64,000 bases of DNA from Bradyrhizobium sp. RP6 (GCF_003837805.1 NZ_RQIT01000011.1:62001-126000), one strand, 5' to 3'; numbered from the stretch's first letter, positions 18,126 to 27,345 are shown. Notes: generated by a model from the letters alone, not told the origin. Translations and numbers: made by a program.

Positions 18126-18874
18126 ACGAGCCTGGACGCAAGGCCCGCGTGGGCGGCTTCGCGCTGTTCACGCTGTTCCTGACGGCCGCATTCGGCGCGC
18201 TCGGTGTCTGGCAGCTGCAGCGCCGGACCGCCAAGCACGAGCTGATAGCAGCGCTCACCGAGCGGCTTGCGGCGGCGCCCGTCGCACTGCCGCCGCCGGC
18301 GGCGTGGACCGCGCTGAATCCTGCTCGCGATGAATTCCGCCGCGTCAGCTTCACCGCCACCTACGCAGCCCTGCCCGATGCGATGGTGTATTCCTCCGGC
18401 TCTGCGGTGCGCAAGGACGCTTCCGGCCCGGGTACCTGGGCGTTCCTGCCGGCGCGACTGCCCACGGGCGAGACGGTCGTGATCGATGCGGGCTTCGTCG
18501 AGAACACGATGCAGGATCGCGGTGTCGAGGATCGCGCCGTGAAGAAGCTCGTCACGGGCCAGCCGGTGGCGCTCACCGGCTATCTGCGCTTTCCCGAGGC
18601 GCCAGGCTGGCTGACGCCGGCGGAGAATCGCGACAAGCGGCTCTGGTTCGTGCGCGATCATCTGGGAATCGCAAGTGCGCTCGGCTGGGGCGCGGTCGCG
18701 CCCTTCTATCTCGATCTCGAACATCCTTCGCCTGCGAATGGCATTCCGCGTCCGGGGCCGCTCGACGTGAATCTGAAGGACGACCACCTGCAATATGCCA
18801 TAACCTGGTTCACGCTTGCAGGCGCCGTTCTGATCGCCTTCGCCGTGTGGGCAAGAGGCCGGCGGCAGAGCTGA
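18122..18874 (+). CDS. SURF1-family cytochrome oxidase assembly protein
   Basis: 250 residues. Two terminal membrane helices (about 11-30 and 225-245) flank a periplasmic domain, with the family signatures GVWQLQRRTAKHELI near the start and LQYAITWFTLAGA near the end. SURF1 helps insert heme A into subunit I. The start overlaps the DUF983 stop. A longer frame opening at 17585 is only a run-through. Last gene of the cta cluster. Confidence 0.92.
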   Translation: MNEPGRKARVGGFALFTLFLTAAFGALGVWQLQRRTAKHELIAALTERLAAAPVALPPPAAWTALNPARDEFRRVSFTATYAALPDAMVYSSGSAVRKDASGPGTWAFLPARLPTGETVVIDAGFVENTMQDRGVEDRAVKKLVTGQPVALTGYLRFPEAPGWLTPAENRDKRLWFVRDHLGIASALGWGAVAPFYLDLEHPSPANGIPRPGPLDVNLKDDHLQYAITWFTLAGAVLIAFAVWARGRRQS

Positions 18875-18989
18875 GCCTATCCGGATTATCTCGAGGGAAC
18901 CCGGTATCGCCCGGAGTTTATTATTCAGCGCGTATTCACGAATGTGGTCCTAAGCCGCTGGTACTTTCCGCGGCAGACAGGATTGCGGC

Positions 18990-19355
18990 GTGAGCGATTT
19001 CGACCAGATGGGAATTATCGTCGATTGGGTGGACGCCTGCCGGAAGGGCGACCTCACGGCGCTGCTCGACCTCTATGCCGACGACGCCCAGCTCGAATGC
19101 ACGTGCAACGGCACGCAGCGATATCAGGGACGGGGCGAGCTCGAAGCCTATTGGCAGCCGCGGCTCAGCGCCTTCTCGTCGGTAGGTTTCGGGCTGGAGG
19201 AAATCCATCCGGCGCCCCACGGCGTCGATCTCGAATATTCCGTCGCCGGCGCGCTGCGCATTCAGGCCTCGTTTCGCTTCAGCCCGGAAGGCAAGATCCG
19301 CAGCACGGTATGCGAGCCCGCGCGCCAGAACGCGCATAATGGCTGCGTATGCTAG
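18990..19355 (+). CDS. NTF2/SnoaL-like domain protein
   Basis: 121 residues from a GTG start. The pattern IVDWVDACRKGDLTALLDLYADDAQ is typical of the NTF2-like (SnoaL) fold: an N-terminal helix, then an Asp-rich turn and a cone-shaped beta sheet. Family members are small enzymes or binding proteins; no substrate can be assigned. It lies alone, convergent with the histidine kinase gene, with only 10 bases between stop codons. Confidence 0.75.
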   Translation: MSDFDQMGIIVDWVDACRKGDLTALLDLYADDAQLECTCNGTQRYQGRGELEAYWQPRLSAFSSVGFGLEEIHPAPHGVDLEYSVAGALRIQASFRFSPEGKIRSTVCEPARQNAHNGCVC

Positions 19356-19365
19356 TCTAGCCTGA

Positions 19366-20694
19366 TCACGACGGGTCCCGCGTCTCGAGAGGAAGACGGC
19401 AGCGGACGTAAGTTCGCTCATCCACGCGCAACAGGGACAGCGATCCGCTGAGCGCGCGCACGCGCTCTTGCATGCCGGTCAAGCCCCGGCCGAAGACGTT
19501 GCCCGCAGGAAAGCCGCCGCCGTCGTCGGAGATCTCGATGGCGAGCGTCTCGCTGGCGACGGTCGCCCGTACATGGGCGCTGCTGGCATTGGCATGGCGC
19601 AGCACGTTGGTCAGTGCCTCCTGGATCAGCCGATAGACAGTTTGGGCCAACGCCCCGCCAATCACGTTCAGATCAGCGTCGATCGTGTCGGTCAGGACGA
19701 TATGCGGTGCCTGATTGCGAAAGGTCCGGAGCAGCGTCTGCACGCTGGTCGACAGGCCCAGCTCCTCGATATAGAGCGGCCGCAGCCGATCGAGGATACG
19801 GCGATTGGTCTGCTGGAGCGCCTCGACCGATTGCAGCAGGTCCTGTACCGAACTGCCGAAATGTCCCACTGGCGGCGCAGCCTCGACCAGCGCGATCGTG
19901 CTGGCGCGGATGCTGAACAGCAGCGGTCCGAGTTCGTCGTGCAATTCGCGGGCGAGATCGCGCCGCTCGTCGTCCTGGAGCGACACCAGGCGGTGCAGCA
20001 GATCGCGATAGTCCTGGCTCAATTGCGCCAGCGTTGCAGCCAGCGCATTCGCCTCTTCGCAGCCTTGCCGTATTTCCGGCGGACCCCCGACGGGAATCGG
20101 CCTGGTGTAGTCGCCCCGTCGTATTCGCGTGAGACCTTTGCCGAGATCTTGTAAGGGACGCAAGACCGATCCCGCCAAGACATAGGCGATCGTGCCGGTA
20201 AGAATCATCAGCACGGCAACCAGGCTGGTGAGCGCGAGAAAGCCGATCCATTTCTCGAACAGATCAGCCGACATATCCTGCAGGAATACGATATCGCCGA
20301 TGCGTCTGCCGTCGATCGTCACGGGGGATGCCGCATCCATGTCGGAGACGGCGAGAAGGTCGATGAACCATTGCGGCACGCCATGCGGCTTGTGCAGGCC
20401 GTCCTTCGGTGACGGCGCGGGATCTGCATCCAGCGCGCGGAATTGGATATCGGAGGAGGTGTCCAAAGAATGGACAAAGGCCTCGAGCGTCTGCCGTGGA
20501 TTGTCCGATGTGCGCAGGCTATGGTTGAGCGCGGCGGCGATCGCCTCTGTCGAACGCCGTCTCGGCTCGTTCTCCGCCGCCAATTGGCCTGTTGCGAATG
20601 TCTGGAGCAGCACGCCCGCCAGGATCAGCGCCGCCAGAAAGCTGGCGCCGAGCGGAACAAACAGTTGCGTCCTGAACGAAAGTCGTTGCCACAT
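19366..20694 (-). CDS. NarX/MoxY-type sensor histidine kinase
   Basis: 442 residues from the ATG at 20694; another in-frame ATG at 20715 adds seven residues. Membrane helices at about 9-31 and 150-173 enclose a periplasmic sensor region of the LapD/MoxY type (QTFATGQLAAENEPRR). A HAMP segment follows, then a HisKA_3 dimerisation domain with His252 in RRDLARELHDELGPLL, and a HATPase domain (IEISDDGGGFPAGNVFGRGLTGMQERV). It should phosphorylate the divergent response regulator at 20781, with which it shares an 86-base promoter region. The signal is unknown. Confidence 0.9.
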   Translation of the reverse strand: MWQRLSFRTQLFVPLGASFLAALILAGVLLQTFATGQLAAENEPRRRSTEAIAAALNHSLRTSDNPRQTLEAFVHSLDTSSDIQFRALDADPAPSPKDGLHKPHGVPQWFIDLLAVSDMDAASPVTIDGRRIGDIVFLQDMSADLFEKWIGFLALTSLVAVLMILTGTIAYVLAGSVLRPLQDLGKGLTRIRRGDYTRPIPVGGPPEIRQGCEEANALAATLAQLSQDYRDLLHRLVSLQDDERRDLARELHDELGPLLFSIRASTIALVEAAPPVGHFGSSVQDLLQSVEALQQTNRRILDRLRPLYIEELGLSTSVQTLLRTFRNQAPHIVLTDTIDADLNVIGGALAQTVYRLIQEALTNVLRHANASSAHVRATVASETLAIEISDDGGGFPAGNVFGRGLTGMQERVRALSGSLSLLRVDERTYVRCRLPLETRDPS

Positions 20695-20780
20695 TAGGCC
20701 AATTCTAACGCGCATCGGCGGAATTTACTCTTTCCATTTGTTCCCGCCGGTCTATGAGTCGGAAAACAAGAGAGTGCGCG

Positions 20781-21425
20781 ATGCAAGATACCGCCAAGCT
20801 GGCGACCAGGGTCCTGATCGTCGACGACCATCCCGTGGTGCTCTCCGGTTGCCGCACCCTGTTCGCATCCGACCATTCAATTCGCATTGACGAGGCGAGC
20901 GACGCCAAATCCGGTCATCGCGCCTATGTCAGCAAACGGCCCGACGTCACCGTGATCGACATCAGCCTGCCCGATGTCTCCGGCTTCGAGCTGATGCGAC
21001 GCATCCGCAAGGACGATCCCGACGCCAAGATCATCATGTTCAGCATGAACGACGATCCGGCTTTTGTGGTACGGGCCGTCGAGCTTGGAGCGCAGGGCTA
21101 TGTCTCCAAGGGCGACGATCCCCGGATGCTGCTCAAAGCGGTGCGCAAGGTGGTCGCGGGAGACAATTTCATCTCGCCGCAGCTTGCGGAAGCCGTGACG
21201 TTTTCCGGTGCGGCGATCAAAGCCAATCCGGCCTCGCAGATGACCCCGCGGGAACTCGAAATCCTCCGCCTGCTTGGACGCGGCGACAAGATCGTCGAGG
21301 TCGCCGAGGCGCTCGGCATCTCTTACAAAACCGTGGCCAACACCACATCCCTGCTCAAGCAGAAGCTGGGCGCCAAGAACCACTCCGACCTGATCCGGAT
21401 CGCAGTGGAAATCGGGATGAACTGA
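20781..21425 (+). CDS. NarL/LuxR-type response regulator
   Basis: 214 residues from the ATG at 20781, chosen because AAGAGAG precedes it; an ATG at 20754 would add nine residues. The receiver has the acidic pair Asp15-Asp16 and phosphoacceptor Asp60 (VTVIDISLPD). The C-terminal LuxR-type helix-turn-helix reads MTPRELEILRLLGRGDKIVEVAEALGISYKTVANTTSLLKQKLGAK. It pairs with the divergent histidine kinase. Targets are not visible. Confidence 0.92.
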   Translation: MQDTAKLATRVLIVDDHPVVLSGCRTLFASDHSIRIDEASDAKSGHRAYVSKRPDVTVIDISLPDVSGFELMRRIRKDDPDAKIIMFSMNDDPAFVVRAVELGAQGYVSKGDDPRMLLKAVRKVVAGDNFISPQLAEAVTFSGAAIKANPASQMTPRELEILRLLGRGDKIVEVAEALGISYKTVANTTSLLKQKLGAKNHSDLIRIAVEIGMN

Positions 21426-21794
21426 CCTTTTGCCGGAGACCGAACCGGCTGCTCCAGGATGCAGCGGTTCGGTCGACGGATCGACGCCGCCGTTGGCCGG
21501 GCAATGCATGGACAACGGGCTGACACCCATCCGCGGACACAATCGGCTGTGGCTGTATTCGTTCCTGCAGCGGACAATCTTTCGGGAAAAAGTCGCAGTT
21601 GGAAATAGACCTCGGCTGTACTGCCTCATGGGCGCCCGAGGCATTGCGGGAAAAATAGGAACATTCTTCCGCCGGCACGGTTTTGGCCCTTGACGATTTC
21701 GTGACGGGCGACGAAAGCTTGCCAGAACAGTTTTGACGGGCGGCGACCCCGACGAAGCAAACCGGTCTGCACACAACGACAGACCTTCCAAGAG

Positions 21795-21824
21795 AAGGGC
21801 TGCGGCAATGCCGCAGCCCTTTTT
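21795..21824 (+). terminator. Rho-independent terminator
   Basis: An 11-bp perfect stem (AAGGGCTGCGG / CCGCAGCCCTT), 5-base loop and T-run. There is no gene in the 370 bases before it on this strand, so it may end an unannotated small transcript. Confidence 0.85.
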
Positions 21825-21923
21825 CAATGGACGGGGAAGCGCCGGAAGCGGTTTCCCGATGCCGCAAAACACTTTATGGTAGCCCAAAGCCTCTGGCTGT
21901 TATCAAGTAATTTCGTAAAATCA

Positions 21924-21971
21924 AAGGCTTAGGGACCGGGCCTCGGTTCGGCCCGGCCTTTGGAGGGCAGT
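21924..21971 (+). promoter_or_regulatory. Leader hairpin just before thrC
   Basis: A stem CCGGGCC (21936-21942) / GGCCCGG (21950-21956), extendable by AAAGGC (21924-21929) pairing with GCCTTT, abuts the GGAGGG ribosome site of thrC at 21962. It could control translation or be an old terminator; I see no leader peptide rich in Thr codons. Confidence 0.4.
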
Positions 21972-23390
21972 TTGACTCGTTATATCTCGACCCGGGGCGA
22001 GGCCCCCGAACTCGGCTTCTGTGACGTGATGCTGACCGGGCTTGCCCGCGACGGTGGCCTGTATGTGCCGGCAACGTGGCCGCAGCTCCCGACCGAGATG
22101 ATCGCCGGCTTCTTCGGCCGCCCCTATTGGGAGGTTGCGGTCGATGTGATTCGTCCCTTCGCCGGCGGCGAGATCACGGATGCCGAGCTCGGTCGTATGG
22201 CGAACGAGGCCTATGCCACCTTCCGGCATCCCGCGGTGGTGCCGCTGCGCCAGATGTCGCCGCACCAGTTCGTGCTCGAGCTGTTCCACGGTCCGACGCT
22301 CGCCTTCAAGGACGTGGCGATGCAGCTGATCTCGCGGCTGATGGACCACGTGCTCGCCAAGCGCGGCCAGCGCACCACCATCGTGGTCGCCACCTCCGGC
22401 GACACCGGCGGCGCCGCGGTCGAGGCCTTTGCGGGACTCGAGAATGTCGATCTCATCGTGCTGTTTCCGCACGACCGCATCTCCGAGGTGCAGCGGCGGA
22501 TGATCACCTCGGCAGGCGCGGCCAACGTCCATGCGCTCGCCGTAGAGGGCACCTTCGACGACTGCCAGGCCATCGTGAAGGGGATGTTCAACAACCATCG
22601 CTTCCGCGATGCGACCTCGCTGTCCGGCGTCAATTCCATCAATTGGGCGCGCATCGTCGCCCAGGTGGTCTACTATTTCACCTCCGCCGTTGCCGTCGGT
22701 GCGCCGGCGCGCGCGGTCGATTTCGTCGTGCCGACAGGAAATTTCGGCGATATCTTCGCCGGCTACGTCGCCAAGCGCATGGGGCTGCCGGTGCGCACCC
22801 TGCGCATCGCCGCCAACGTCAACGACATCCTGGCGCGGACGCTGAAGACCGGTATCTACGAGGTGCGTGAGGTGCACGCGACGGCGTCGCCGTCGATGGA
22901 CATCCAGATATCGTCGAATTTCGAGCGGCTGCTGTTCGAGGCGAGCCGGCGCGATGCAGCAGGCGTGCGCCGTCTGATGGAGTCGCTGAAGCAGTCCGGA
23001 CGTTTCGTGCTGCCCGATGCGACGCTTGCCGCGATCCGCGAGGAGTTTGATGCAGGGCGCGCCGACGAGACCGAGACTGCGGCTGCGATCCGCGCCGCCT
23101 GGCGCGAAGCAGGCGAACTGGTCGATCCCCATACGGCAGTGGCGCTCGCTGTCGCGGACCGCGACACCACCGACACGAGGGTGCCGAGCATCGTGCTCTC
23201 CACGGCCCATCCGGCCAAATTCCCCGATGCCGTCGAGACGGCCTGCGGCCAGCGGCCGCAACTGCCCGTCTGGCTCGACGGCTTGATGACCAAATCCGAA
23301 CACATGAGGGTGATGAAGAACGATCAGGCCGAGGTCGAGCGGTTCGTGCTGTCGGTCAGCCGCGCCGCAAAGCAAGGAGTTGCCGGATGA
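21972..23390 (+). CDS. thrC: Threonine synthase
   Basis: 472 residues from the TTG at 21972, chosen because GGAGGG lies 5 bases before it; a TTG at 21960 would start inside the ribosome site. The PLP lysine is Lys113 in HGPTLAFKDVAMQ, and the phosphate loop is TSGDTGGAAVEAF. It converts O-phosphohomoserine to threonine. The N-terminal STRGEAPELGFCDVMLTGLARDGGLYVP matches the long (class I) form. Its stop overlaps the start of the M16 peptidase. Confidence 0.95.
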   Translation: MTRYISTRGEAPELGFCDVMLTGLARDGGLYVPATWPQLPTEMIAGFFGRPYWEVAVDVIRPFAGGEITDAELGRMANEAYATFRHPAVVPLRQMSPHQFVLELFHGPTLAFKDVAMQLISRLMDHVLAKRGQRTTIVVATSGDTGGAAVEAFAGLENVDLIVLFPHDRISEVQRRMITSAGAANVHALAVEGTFDDCQAIVKGMFNNHRFRDATSLSGVNSINWARIVAQVVYYFTSAVAVGAPARAVDFVVPTGNFGDIFAGYVAKRMGLPVRTLRIAANVNDILARTLKTGIYEVREVHATASPSMDIQISSNFERLLFEASRRDAAGVRRLMESLKQSGRFVLPDATLAAIREEFDAGRADETETAAAIRAAWREAGELVDPHTAVALAVADRDTTDTRVPSIVLSTAHPAKFPDAVETACGQRPQLPVWLDGLMTKSEHMRVMKNDQAEVERFVLSVSRAAKQGVAG

Positions 23391-24676
23391 GCGTCGAGAT
23401 GACCAAACTTGCCTCCGGCCTGACCGTCGTCACCGACGAGATGCCCCATCTCGAGACTGCGGCGCTCGGCGTTTGGGCCGGCGTCGGCGGACGCGACGAG
23501 AAGCCGAACGAGCACGGCATCTCGCACCTGCTCGAGCACATGGCGTTCAAGGGCACGACCAAGCGTTCCTCGCGCGAGATCGTCGAGGAGATCGAGGCGG
23601 TCGGCGGCGACCTCAATGCCGGTACCTCGACCGAGACCACGTCCTATTACGCACGGGTGCTCAAGGCCGACGTGCCGCTCGCGCTCGATGTGCTCGCCGA
23701 CATCCTCGCCAATCCCGCCTTCGAGCCCGACGAGCTGGAGCGCGAGAAGAACGTCATCGTGCAGGAGATCGGTGCCGCGCAGGATACGCCCGACGACGTC
23801 GTGTTCGAGCATCTGAACGAGCTCTGCTATCCCGACCAGCCGATGGGTCGCTCCCTGCTCGGCACGGCCAAGACGCTGCGCACCTTCAACCGCGACATGC
23901 TGCGCGGCTACCTCTCGACGCATTATCGCGGGCCTGACATGGTGGTGGCGGCGGCCGGCGCGGTCGATCACGGCCAGGTGGTCGCCGAGGTCGAGAGACG
24001 CTTTGCCAGTTTCGAGGGGACGCCGGGGCCGAAGCCGCAAATCGCTCAATTCGGCAAGGGCGGCAACAAGGTGGTGCATCGCGAGCTCGAGCAGGCGCAT
24101 CTGACGCTGGCGCTGGAAGGCGTGCCGCAGAGCGATCCGTCGCTGTTCTCGCTCCAGGTCTTCACCAACATCCTCGGCGGCGGAATGTCGTCGCGACTGT
24201 TCCAGGAGGTGCGCGAGAAGCGCGGTCTCTGCTACTCCATCTACACCTTCCACGCGCCCTATACCGACACCGGCTTCTTCGGCCTCTACACCGGCACCGA
24301 CCCGGCCGACGCGCCGGAGATGATGGAGGTCGTGGTCGACGTCATGAATGATTCGGTGGAGACGCTGACCGAGGCCGAGATCGCGCGGGCCAAGGCGCAG
24401 ATGAAGGCGGGTCTCCTGATGGCACTGGAGAGCTGCTCCTCCCGTGCCGAGCAACTCGCCCGGCATGTGCTCGCCTACGGGCGGCCGCAGACGGCGCAGG
24501 AACTGGTGGCCCGGATCGATGCCGTCAGCGTCGAATCGACAAGGGACGCGGCGCGTGCGCTGCTGTCGCGGAGCCGGCCCGCCGTTGTCGCGTTGGGCAG
24601 CGGCAGGGGTCTGGACACCGCGGTATCTTTCGCGGAAGGATTGACCCGGGCACGTGCCAAGGCGCGGCTGCACTAG
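23387..24676 (+). CDS. M16-family zinc peptidase (processing-peptidase-like)
   Basis: 429 residues. The inverted zinc motif is HLLEH (47-51), with the downstream Glu in a region resembling ELEREKNVIVQEI. This is the length and layout of the alphaproteobacterial PqqL/MPP-beta-like peptidases, relatives of the mitochondrial processing peptidase. The substrate is unknown. It starts within the thrC stop codon (ATGA), an arrangement I recall as common in Rhizobiales. Confidence 0.92.
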   Translation: MSVEMTKLASGLTVVTDEMPHLETAALGVWAGVGGRDEKPNEHGISHLLEHMAFKGTTKRSSREIVEEIEAVGGDLNAGTSTETTSYYARVLKADVPLALDVLADILANPAFEPDELEREKNVIVQEIGAAQDTPDDVVFEHLNELCYPDQPMGRSLLGTAKTLRTFNRDMLRGYLSTHYRGPDMVVAAAGAVDHGQVVAEVERRFASFEGTPGPKPQIAQFGKGGNKVVHRELEQAHLTLALEGVPQSDPSLFSLQVFTNILGGGMSSRLFQEVREKRGLCYSIYTFHAPYTDTGFFGLYTGTDPADAPEMMEVVVDVMNDSVETLTEAEIARAKAQMKAGLLMALESCSSRAEQLARHVLAYGRPQTAQELVARIDAVSVESTRDAARALLSRSRPAVVALGSGRGLDTAVSFAEGLTRARAKARLH

Positions 24677-24717
24677 GAGAGCCGTCCCAAGGGCGCCCAG
24701 CCCCGGAAAGCATCACC

Positions 24718-25305
24718 ATGGCCCTCTTTCGCCTGCCATCCAGTGGACCCGCCACCCTCGCGCCGCGCGGCAACGGGTTGCTCCTGCGCGCGCCGCAAAT
24801 GTCGGACTTCCTGCAATGGGCCCATTTGCGGGAAACCAGCCGCGACTATCTCACGCCCTGGGAGCCGATCTGGCCCTCGGACGATCTCACCCGGTCCGGC
24901 TTCCGGCGCCGCCTGCGCCGCTATTCCGAAGACATTGCCGCGGACCGATCCTATCCCTTTCTGATCTTCCGAGAGCTCGACGGGGCCCTGGTCGGCGGTA
25001 TCACGCTGGCCAATGTCCGGCGCGGCATCGTGCAGGCCGGCACGATCGGCTATTGGGTCGGCCAGCCTCATGCCCATCGCGGCTACATGACGGCCGCGCT
25101 GCGGGTGCTGCTGCCGACGCTGTTCGGCGAGCTCAATCTGCACCGGGTCGAGGCGGCCTGCATCCCCACCAATGCGCCGTCGATCCGGGTGCTGGAGAAG
25201 TGCGGCTTCTCGCGCGAGGGCCTGGCGCGCCGATATCTCTGCATCAACGGGGTCTGGCAGGATCACCTGCTGTTCGGCCTGCTGCACGAGGATTTGCGCG
25301 GCTGA
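24718..25305 (+). CDS. GNAT acetyltransferase, RimJ-like
   Basis: 195 residues. The GNAT fold is shown by the acetyl-CoA loop region GYWVGQPHAHRGYMTAALRVLLP and the later HRVEAACIPTNAPSIRVLEKCGF, both typical of RimJ/RimL ribosomal-protein N-acetyltransferases. The closing block GLARRYLCINGVWQDHLLFGLL also fits. It is 41 bases after the peptidase gene and likely cotranscribed. Ribosomal protein S5 as target is only inferred from the family. Confidence 0.88.
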   Translation: MALFRLPSSGPATLAPRGNGLLLRAPQMSDFLQWAHLRETSRDYLTPWEPIWPSDDLTRSGFRRRLRRYSEDIAADRSYPFLIFRELDGALVGGITLANVRRGIVQAGTIGYWVGQPHAHRGYMTAALRVLLPTLFGELNLHRVEAACIPTNAPSIRVLEKCGFSREGLARRYLCINGVWQDHLLFGLLHEDLRG

Positions 25306-25426
25306 GCTGCCCGATTCGTGCGGCCGAATCCCTCTTTTGCTGCCTTGGGTTCGCCGATTTTGGCGATATAACCCGCATGCCCCGGCCGGCGATCGGCCGG
25401 ACAATTGTCATGGAGTACGGGCGTCG

Positions 25427-26077
25427 ATGGTGCAGGAGCTTCGGTCATCGCGGAACGCGTTGCAGCTGGGAACGGCGATCGCGCTGACATTGTCGATCGA
25501 ACTCGCCTCGGTCTCACCGGCGGCGGCCCAGTCACTGACCGACCGCTTCAAGAGCCTGTTCGGGGGCAAGTCCGACGAGCCGGCCGAGCCCAAGCCGGCG
25601 CCTACGCCCGGCCAACCGGCCGATGATGACCTCGATTGCCCGCAGGTCACGGTGCGCGCGGGGGCCTCGACCTATGCGGTTGGCGCCGGCGGCAAGCCTG
25701 CCGTCGGCAATGAGATCCGTTTCCAGGCCTCGATCACCAAGATGGCGCGCGAATGTTCCCGTAGCAGCGCCGGCATCACGGCCCGGATCGGGATCCAGGG
25801 TCGCGTCATTGCCGGTCCCGCCGGTGCGCCTGCCTCCGTCGAGGTGCCGCTCCGCATCGCCGTGGTGCAGGGCGGCGTCGGCGAGAAGGTGATCGCCTCG
25901 AAGGCCTACCGGACCACGGTCGAGATGACCGAGGGCGGCAGCGTGCCCTTCACCTTCGTCGCCGAGGACATGACCTATCCGGTGCCGGCGCCCGCGGCGG
26001 CCGATAGCTATATTTTCTATGTCGGCTTCGACCCGCAGGCGCTCTCGCCCGAGCCGAAGGCGCGGAAGAAGAAGTAG
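25427..26077 (+). CDS. Exported hypothetical protein
   Basis: 216 residues from the ATG at 25427. A signal peptide (QLGTAIALTLSIELASVSPAAAQ) is followed by a Pro-rich linker (EPAEPKPAPTPGQPADDD) and a beta-rich domain with two cysteines (DLDCPQVTVRAGASTYAVG and MARECSRSSAG). The length and composition are those of a periplasmic or lipoprotein-like protein seen in Bradyrhizobium; no lipobox is visible. Function not recognised. It ends before a bidirectional terminator shared with atpF. Confidence 0.75.
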   Translation: MVQELRSSRNALQLGTAIALTLSIELASVSPAAAQSLTDRFKSLFGGKSDEPAEPKPAPTPGQPADDDLDCPQVTVRAGASTYAVGAGGKPAVGNEIRFQASITKMARECSRSSAGITARIGIQGRVIAGPAGAPASVEVPLRIAVVQGGVGEKVIASKAYRTTVEMTEGGSVPFTFVAEDMTYPVPAPAAADSYIFYVGFDPQALSPEPKARKKK

Positions 26078-26097
26078 CCTGAAGTCTTGCGGCAATC

Positions 26098-26208
26098 TCG
26101 GCTGTCATTGCCTGCGAAGGCGGGCAATCCAGTATTCCAGAGGCCACGGTGCTTGAACCGAAAGCCTTGGCGTACTGGATCACCCGCCCCCGCGTGTGAC
26201 GACACCGC
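26098..26208. repeat. Dispersed inverted-repeat element
   Basis: A roughly 110-base element with complementary ends. The left end reads TGTCATTGCCTGCGAAGGCG, then GGCAATCCAGTATTCCA; the right end reads TACTGGATCACCCGCCCCCG, then CGTGTGACGACA. I recognise this as a frequent Bradyrhizobium intergenic repeat. Confidence 0.75.
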
Positions 26209-26237
26209 GATTGTGGGTGTTGTTACCCGACAAACAA

Positions 26238-26268
26238 AAAAGCCGCCGCTCATCGCGCCGGCTTTTTG
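26238..26268. terminator. Bidirectional terminator between the 25427 gene and atpF
   Basis: Stem AAAAAGCCG / CGGCTTTTT with extra internal pairing. It has an A-run on one side and a T-run on the other, so it can work for both converging genes. Confidence 0.85.
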
Positions 26269-26287
26269 GTTGTGAAGGCAAAATTCC

Positions 26288-26773
26288 TCAGTTCAGCTTC
26301 TGCCTGACTTCGTTGATGCCCTTGGCGAGGAGGTCGTCGGCGACCTGGCCTCTGACCGACTGCGACAGGATCGTGGAAGCGGCCTGGACGGCGGCTTCCG
26401 CGGCGGCGGCGCGGACGTCGGCCAGCGCCTGGGCCTCGGCGAGCGCGATCTTGCTCTCCGCGGTCTTGGTCCGGCGGGCCACGAAGTCTTCCATCTTCGC
26501 CTTGGCCTCGGTCGCGATGCGCTCGGCTTCGGCCTTGGCGTTGGCGATGATGTCGGCAGCCTCGCGTTCGGCCGTGGCACTGCGCGCCTTGTAGTCGGCG
26601 AGCACCTTGGCCGCCTCCTGCCTGAGGCGCGCGGCGTCGTCGAGCTCGGCCTTGATGCGTTCGGCGCGATGATCCAGCGCCGTCATCGCCGTCTTGAAGA
26701 CCCCGAGATAGCCGAACACGACCATCAGGATCACGAAGGCGACGGCGACCCAAAATTCAGGTTCGAAGAACAT
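26288..26773 (-). CDS. atpF: ATP synthase F0 subunit b
   Basis: 161 residues: an N-terminal membrane helix (FWVAVAFVILMVVFGYLGVF), then a long Ala/Glu/Lys-rich coiled coil (EAAKVLADYKARSATAEREAAD...). It is one of two b-type peripheral-stalk subunits, as usual in alphaproteobacteria. Last gene of the F0 operon, 5 bases after the b' gene. Confidence 0.95.
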   Translation of the reverse strand: MFFEPEFWVAVAFVILMVVFGYLGVFKTAMTALDHRAERIKAELDDAARLRQEAAKVLADYKARSATAEREAADIIANAKAEAERIATEAKAKMEDFVARRTKTAESKIALAEAQALADVRAAAAEAAVQAASTILSQSVRGQVADDLLAKGINEVRQKLN

Positions 26774-26778
26774 CTCGA

Positions 26779-27345
26779 CTAACCCTTCAAGGACGCATCG
26801 ACCGCGGCATTGACCGACGCGGCGTCCGGAACGACGCCGGTGAGCTGCTGCACGATCTGACCTGCCGCATCGGCCGCGATGCCGCGGACGTTGCTCATGG
26901 CGGCCGCGCGGGTCGAGGCGATGGTCTTCTCCGCCCCGGCGAGCTTGGCCGCCAATTGTTCTTCCAGCGCCTTGCGCTCGACTTCGGCCTGCGCATTCGC
27001 CTTGTCGCGGGATTCGTTGCCGATCGCCTGCGCCCGCGTGCGCGCCGCAGCGAGCTCGCTTTCATAGGCCTTCAGCGCCGCGTCGGACTGGTCCCTCAGC
27101 TTCTGCGCTTCGGCGAGGTCGCCCTCGATCTTGTTCTGACGCGCCTCGATCGCACCGCCGACGCGCGGCAGGGCGAGCTTGGACACGATCACGTAAAGCA
27201 GGACGAAGAAGATCGCGAGCGACACCAGCTGTGAAGCAAAGCTGCTGCTCTCGAACGGCGGAAAACCGCCACCGTGGTGACCACCGTCAGCCTCGGTGTG
27301 AGCTCCCGCCGTCGGACCTTTCGCGCCGCCATGACTCTCAGCCAT
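26779..27345 (-). CDS. atpG: ATP synthase F0 subunit b'
   Basis: 188 residues. A His/Gly-rich N-terminus (SHGGAKGPTAGAHTEADGG), a membrane helix (LVSLAIFFVLLYVIVSKLAL) and a long coiled coil with the ARQNKIEGDLAEAQKLRDQ segment seen in b' subunits. With subunit b it forms the peripheral stalk. The symbol atpG (or atpF') is used in alphaproteobacteria; it is not the gamma subunit. Confidence 0.92.
   Translation of the reverse strand: MAESHGGAKGPTAGAHTEADGGHHGGGFPPFESSSFASQLVSLAIFFVLLYVIVSKLALPRVGGAIEARQNKIEGDLAEAQKLRDQSDAALKAYESELAAARTRAQAIGNESRDKANAQAEVERKALEEQLAAKLAGAEKTIASTRAAAMSNVRGIAADAAGQIVQQLTGVVPDAASVNAAVDASLKG

Larger units (their letters stand above)
21426..21971. other. Intergenic stretch with three hairpins, possible small RNA
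   Basis: No convincing protein gene; a frame at 21430-21693 has no recognisable features. A hairpin at 21439-21473 (ACCGAACCG..., one bulge, then GCAGCGGTTCGGT) directly follows the response regulator and may end its transcript. A second, complete terminator stands alone at 21795. A third hairpin precedes thrC at 21936-21956. Confidence 0.6.
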
